Source of the DNA: Roseobacter insulae
Lineage (GTDB): Bacteria > Pseudomonadota > Alphaproteobacteria > Rhodobacterales > Rhodobacteraceae
DNA: 64,000 nucleotides
Direction: 5' to 3'
Assembly (NCBI RefSeq): GCF_019375555.1
Contig: NZ_JAHXDN010000011.1
Location: forward strand, 1 to 64,000
The notes beneath the pieces are model-generated. The model saw only the letters and a list, made by a program, of their open reading frames with translations. It was not told the DNA's origin and searched no databases. Positions within the stretch are counted from its first letter, which is position 1, and each line of letters opens with the position of its first letter. The translations under genes and the position numbers were made by a program. This document shows, piece by piece, positions 60,669 through 64,000 of this stretch.

Positions 60669-61994
60669 CTATTCCGCAAGGCCATAGTCCTTGCGCCCGA
60701 TGGAGACATAGGCGGTGAACCCCGCGGCGCGCGCATCATCGGGATTATAGATGTTGCGCAGATCGGCCATCACAGGGGTGGCCATATCCGCCGCCACCCG
60801 GCCCAGATCCAGCGCGCGAAATTCATTCCACTCGGTCAGGATCACCACCGCATCCGCTCCTTTGGCCGCTTCGTAGACATCCTCCACCCAGGTCACGCCG
60901 GGCAAAAGCGCTTCGCCTTCGCGCGCGCCCTGCGGGTCCACCACACGTACCTTCGCGCCCTTGCCCACAAGGGCGGGCACGATGGTAAGGCTGGGCGCAT
61001 CGCGCATGTCATCGGTATTGGGTTTGAACGTCACGCCCAATACCGCCACGGTCTTGCCGTTCACCGACCCGCCGCAAAGGTCGAAAACCTTGTCCACCAT
61101 GCGCCGCTTGGTCTCCTCATTGACCTTGATCACCGTCTCCGTGAGCTGCATCGGCACCCCGTATTCCTGCCCGATCCGGGCCAGTGCCGAGGTATCCTTG
61201 GGAAAACAGCTGCCGCCATAGCCGGGACCTGCATGCAGGAACTTGTTGCCGATCCGCCCGTCCATGCCCATGCCCTTGGAGACCATTTTCACATCCGCGC
61301 CGGTGCGCTCGCACAGGTTCGCGATCTCGTTGATGAAGGTGATCTTGGTGGCCAGAAAGGCGTTGGCGGCGTATTTGATCATCTCGGCGCTTTCCAGATC
61401 GGTGGTCATCACCGGGAAATCGCGTAAGTAGAGCGGGCGGTAGATCGCCTGCATGACCTCCGCCGCACGGTCGCTTTCAACCCCCACGACGATCCGGTCC
61501 GGGCGCATGAAATCGTCGATCGCGGCCCCTTCGCGCAGGAATTCGGGGTTGGAGGCCACATCGAAATCGACATCCGGATTGGCGGCCCTGATGGTCTCGG
61601 CCACCCGGGCGTTGGTGCCGACCGGCACGGTGGATTTGGTCACCACAACCGCGTAATCGGTGAGCGCCTGCGCAATCTCTGTCGCGGCGGCCATCACATA
61701 GGTCAGATCCGCATGACCATCGCCGCGCCGCGTCGGCGTGCCCACGGCGATGAACACCGCATCCGCGCCAGCCACCGCTTCGGCCAGATTGCCCGAGAAG
61801 GTCAGTCGCCCCGCGGCCACGTTCTTGGCCATCAGATCATCGAGACCCGGCTCGTAGATCGGCACGTCCCCCGCGTTCAGCTTGGCCAACTTGGCAGGGT
61901 CCTTGTCCACGCAGATTACCTCATGGCCGAAGTCGGAGAAACAGACCCCCGAAACAAGGCCCACGTAGCCCGTGCCGATCATCGCAATCTTCAT
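60669..61994 (-). CDS. ugd: UDP-glucose 6-dehydrogenase
   Basis: 441 residues. Rossmann motif IGTGYVGLVSG (6-16), VGTPTRRGDGHADL, STVPVGT, the lysine of EMIKYAANAFLATKI (Lys207), and the catalytic cysteine in GPGYGGSCFPKD (Cys263). It oxidises UDP-glucose twice to UDP-glucuronate with NAD. The product can feed the epimerase at 3963 to give UDP-galacturonate. It is one of two nucleotide-sugar dehydrogenases in the window. Divergent from rmlC. Confidence 0.94.
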   Translation of the reverse strand: MKIAMIGTGYVGLVSGVCFSDFGHEVICVDKDPAKLAKLNAGDVPIYEPGLDDLMAKNVAAGRLTFSGNLAEAVAGADAVFIAVGTPTRRGDGHADLTYVMAAATEIAQALTDYAVVVTKSTVPVGTNARVAETIRAANPDVDFDVASNPEFLREGAAIDDFMRPDRIVVGVESDRAAEVMQAIYRPLYLRDFPVMTTDLESAEMIKYAANAFLATKITFINEIANLCERTGADVKMVSKGMGMDGRIGNKFLHAGPGYGGSCFPKDTSALARIGQEYGVPMQLTETVIKVNEETKRRMVDKVFDLCGGSVNGKTVAVLGVTFKPNTDDMRDAPSLTIVPALVGKGAKVRVVDPQGAREGEALLPGVTWVEDVYEAAKGADAVVILTEWNEFRALDLGRVAADMATPVMADLRNIYNPDDARAAGFTAYVSIGRKDYGLAE

Positions 61995-62170
61995 CTACTC
62001 GTCTCCACATCAGCGCCCCGGTTTGCGTGATGCGGCAAGTACTTGAACCTGTCAACAGCATGGCCTCCGCCCGGCGGAGGTTTTGTCGCCTACGGGCAGG
62101 GTTTGTGGATGACAGCCGCAAGGGGGCTTGGTAATTGGAGCCTGATTATACTTGTGCAAGGGTTTTGGTT

Positions 62171-62734
62171 TTGCAGATTGAGAAAACGAAACTGGACGGC
62201 GTTTTCGTGCTGACCCCCAAACGGTTTGGCGATGCCCGTGGCTTTTTCAGCGAAAGCTGGAGCCGGCGCGCGATGGCGGAGCAGGGCTTTGACTATGATT
62301 GGGTGCAGGACAACCATTCCCTGTCGATGCAGGCAGGTACCGTGCGCGGCCTGCATTTCCAGTCGCCGCCCCATGCCCAGGCCAAGCTGGTGCGCTGCGG
62401 GCGCGGCGCGTTTTTCGACGTGGTTGTCGACATCCGCCGGGGCGCGCCCACCTATGGTCAGTGGATTGGCGAAGAACTGAGTTTCGAGAACGGCAAACAG
62501 ATCCTTGTGCCCACCGGGTTCCTGCATGGCTTCGCCACCCGGGTCCCCGGGACCGAGATCATCTACAAATGCTCCGATTACTATGCGCCGGACTGTGACG
62601 GGGCGGTGCGCTTTGACTGCCCGGAGATCGGCATCAACTGGGGTTTGGGCGATTTAGAGCCTGTTTTATCCGAAAAAGATGCCGCTGCCACCGGGTTGGC
62701 CGATTTCGACAGCCCTTTTGTCTATGAAGGATGA
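62171..62734 (+). CDS. rmlC: dTDP-4-dehydrorhamnose 3,5-epimerase
   Basis: 187 residues from TTG 62171, with AAGGG eight bases upstream, which gives the family's usual start (M)[10 protein letters not shown]; the frame is open back to 62135. RGFFSESW, the catalytic histidine in VRGLHFQ (His62), and [11 protein letters not shown] and PTGFLHGFA are family motifs. First gene of the rmlC-rmlB-rmlD operon for dTDP-L-rhamnose. Confidence 0.93.
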   Translation: MQIEKTKLDGVFVLTPKRFGDARGFFSESWSRRAMAEQGFDYDWVQDNHSLSMQAGTVRGLHFQSPPHAQAKLVRCGRGAFFDVVVDIRRGAPTYGQWIGEELSFENGKQILVPTGFLHGFATRVPGTEIIYKCSDYYAPDCDGAVRFDCPEIGINWGLGDLEPVLSEKDAAATGLADFDSPFVYEG

Positions 62735-62738
62735 TCCC

Positions 62739-63779
62739 ATGAAACTGCTTGTCACCGGTGGCGCAGGGTTCATCGGCTCTGCGGTGGTGCGTCAGGCCAT
62801 CGCGCGCGGGTACAGGATCATCAATCTCGATGCGCTGACCTATGCCGCCTGCCTGGAGAATGTGGCCAGCGTCGCCGATCATCCGGGATATGCCTTCGAG
62901 CAGGCCGACATCCGCGACCGCGCCGCCCTCGATCGCATCTTTGCGGCCCATAAGCCCGATGCGGTGATGCATCTGGCCGCGGAATCCCACGTGGACCGGT
63001 CCATCGACGGGCCGGGGGACTTCATCGAGACCAATATCACCGGCACCTACCAGCTGCTGGAAGCCGCGCGCCGCTTCTGGACCGCGCAGGGCAGGCCGGA
63101 AGATTTCCGCTTTCATCACATCTCTACGGATGAGGTTTTTGGCAGCCTCGGCGAGACCGGCCAGTTCACGGAAACCACGCCTTACGATCCGCGCAGCCCC
63201 TATTCCGCCTCCAAGGCAGCCTCCGATCACCTGGTGCGCGCCTGGCACGAGACCTACGGGCTGCCCATCGTGATGACCAATTGCTCCAACAACTACGGGC
63301 CTTATCACTTCCCCGAAAAGCTGATCCCCGTGGTGATCCTGAACGCGCTGGCGGGCAAGGACATCCCGGTCTACGGCAAGGGCGAGAACGTGCGCGACTG
63401 GCTTTATGTCGAAGATCATGCCGATGCGCTGCTGACCGTGCTGGAAAAGGGGGAGATCGGGCGCAGCTACAATATCGGCGGCGAGAACGAGGCGCGCAAC
63501 ATCGACATAGTGCGCATGATCTGCCGCATTCTCGAAGAGAAACGTCCTAAAAACAGTCCCTACGAAGACCAGGTCCGCTTTGTCACGGACCGCCCGGGCC
63601 ATGATCTGCGCTACGCGATCGACCCCACGCGGATCGCCACGGAACTGGGGTGGCGGCCCTCCGTGACGCTGGCGGAAGGTCTGGAAAAAACCGTGCAGTG
63701 GTATCTGGACAATGAAGACTGGTGGCGCGCCCTGCAGAACCGCGATGGCGTGGGCCAGCGCCTTGGGGCAAAAGCATGA
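62739..63779 (+). CDS. rmlB: dTDP-glucose 4,6-dehydratase
   Basis: 346 residues from ATG 62739, four bases after rmlC, with GAAGGA upstream; the longer frame to 62679 overlaps rmlC. NAD-binding GGAGFIG (7-13), [12 protein letters not shown], the catalytic TDE (about 130-132, HISTDEVFG) and YxxxK (Tyr155, Lys159 in [11 protein letters not shown]). It converts dTDP-glucose to the 4-keto-6-deoxy intermediate. Confidence 0.95.
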   Translation: MKLLVTGGAGFIGSAVVRQAIARGYRIINLDALTYAACLENVASVADHPGYAFEQADIRDRAALDRIFAAHKPDAVMHLAAESHVDRSIDGPGDFIETNITGTYQLLEAARRFWTAQGRPEDFRFHHISTDEVFGSLGETGQFTETTPYDPRSPYSASKAASDHLVRAWHETYGLPIVMTNCSNNYGPYHFPEKLIPVVILNALAGKDIPVYGKGENVRDWLYVEDHADALLTVLEKGEIGRSYNIGGENEARNIDIVRMICRILEEKRPKNSPYEDQVRFVTDRPGHDLRYAIDPTRIATELGWRPSVTLAEGLEKTVQWYLDNEDWWRALQNRDGVGQRLGAKA

Positions 63780-64000
63780 AGGTTCTCATCTTTGGCAAAA
63801 CCGGGCAGGTGGCCACGGAACTGGCGCATTTCGACGGCGTCACCTCATTGGGCCGCGAGGAGGCCGACCTGACCGACCCCGGGGCCTGCGAGGCTCTCAT
63901 TGCCGAAACGGAGGCGGATGCGGTGATCAACGCCGCTGCCTACACGGCTGTGGACAAGGCCGAAGAGGACCGCGAGACCGCGATGATCGTGAACGCGATG
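63776..64000 (+). CDS. rmlD: dTDP-4-dehydrorhamnose reductase, N-terminal part (runs off the window)
   Basis: 75 codons visible, starting [16 protein letters not shown], with the NADP-binding GKTGQV loop and [16 protein letters not shown], typical of RmlD. The start overlaps the rmlB stop by four bases (ATGA). The rest lies beyond the right edge, where rmlA may be expected by analogy with rhamnose operons of related plasmids. Confidence 0.92.
   Translation, partial: MKVLIFGKTGQVATELAHFDGVTSLGREEADLTDPGACEALIAETEADAVINAAAYTAVDKAEEDRETAMIVNAM

Noticed and set aside
1-64000. tRNA, rRNA or riboswitch genes
   Set aside because: No cloverleaf, rRNA signature or known riboswitch core was recognised on reading; a tRNAscan/Rfam search would be decisive.

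Overview
The window looks like part of a plasmid or chromid from a marine Rhodobacterales (Roseobacter-group) bacterium. DNA is GC-rich. A replication module typical of that group (ParB, ParA and a RepA-type initiator at 20.2-24.1 kb) lies between exopolysaccharide (EPS) genes. A protein matching the Rhodobacter capsulatus GTA spike-base family, a VPLPA-CTERM/exosortase D pair and two perfect CtrA-type boxes fit the same group. A RepA replicon carrying EPS genes and a rhamnose operon (rmlC-rmlB-rmlD at the right end) resembles the published roseobacter 'biofilm plasmids'. That identification is inference.

Layout. 0-2.6 kb is a degraded accessory zone: an IS66 remnant, a split MobC-like mobilization gene, an IS110 transposase with an in-frame stop, and an unassigned small ORF. 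2.7-8.3 kb (minus) is a five-gene operon: ExeA-like ATPase, Wzz-type chain-length protein, tyrosine autokinase, UDP-glucuronate epimerase, nucleotide-sugar dehydrogenase. Divergent from it, 8.9-15.2 kb (plus) holds an ExoY-type initiating sugar transferase, a PrsT-like TPR lipoprotein, a Wza-type export protein, an outer-membrane beta-barrel and a rhomboid protease. 15.7-18.8 kb encodes a large secreted beta-helix protein behind a CtrA-type box, then an acyltransferase. 20.2-24.1 kb is the replicon, with three 22-bp-phased iterons, a DnaA box and a second CtrA-type box. 24.3-27.0 kb holds a VPLPA-CTERM protein and its exosortase.

27-59 kb is the polysaccharide assembly region: ten glycosyltransferases, a Wzx flippase, a Wzy-like polymerase, a second large membrane protein, two Gfo/Idh/MocA oxidoreductases and seven sulfotransferase-family genes. 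Embedded at 33.6-38.1 kb is a three-gene minus-strand cassette: spike-base protein, Ig-domain protein, and a beta-helix protein paralogous to the secreted one at 15.7 kb. 59.2-64 kb supplies sugar nucleotides: GDP-mannose (ManC type), UDP-glucuronate (Ugd) and dTDP-rhamnose (Rml).

Together the genes describe a Wzx/Wzy-type, probably heavily sulfated, acidic EPS containing rhamnose, mannose and uronic acids. Its export apparatus is of the exosortase-associated type. A phage/GTA-like polysaccharide-binding spike cassette sits inside the locus. This cassette, its secreted paralog and the CtrA-type boxes are the least expected part of the window.
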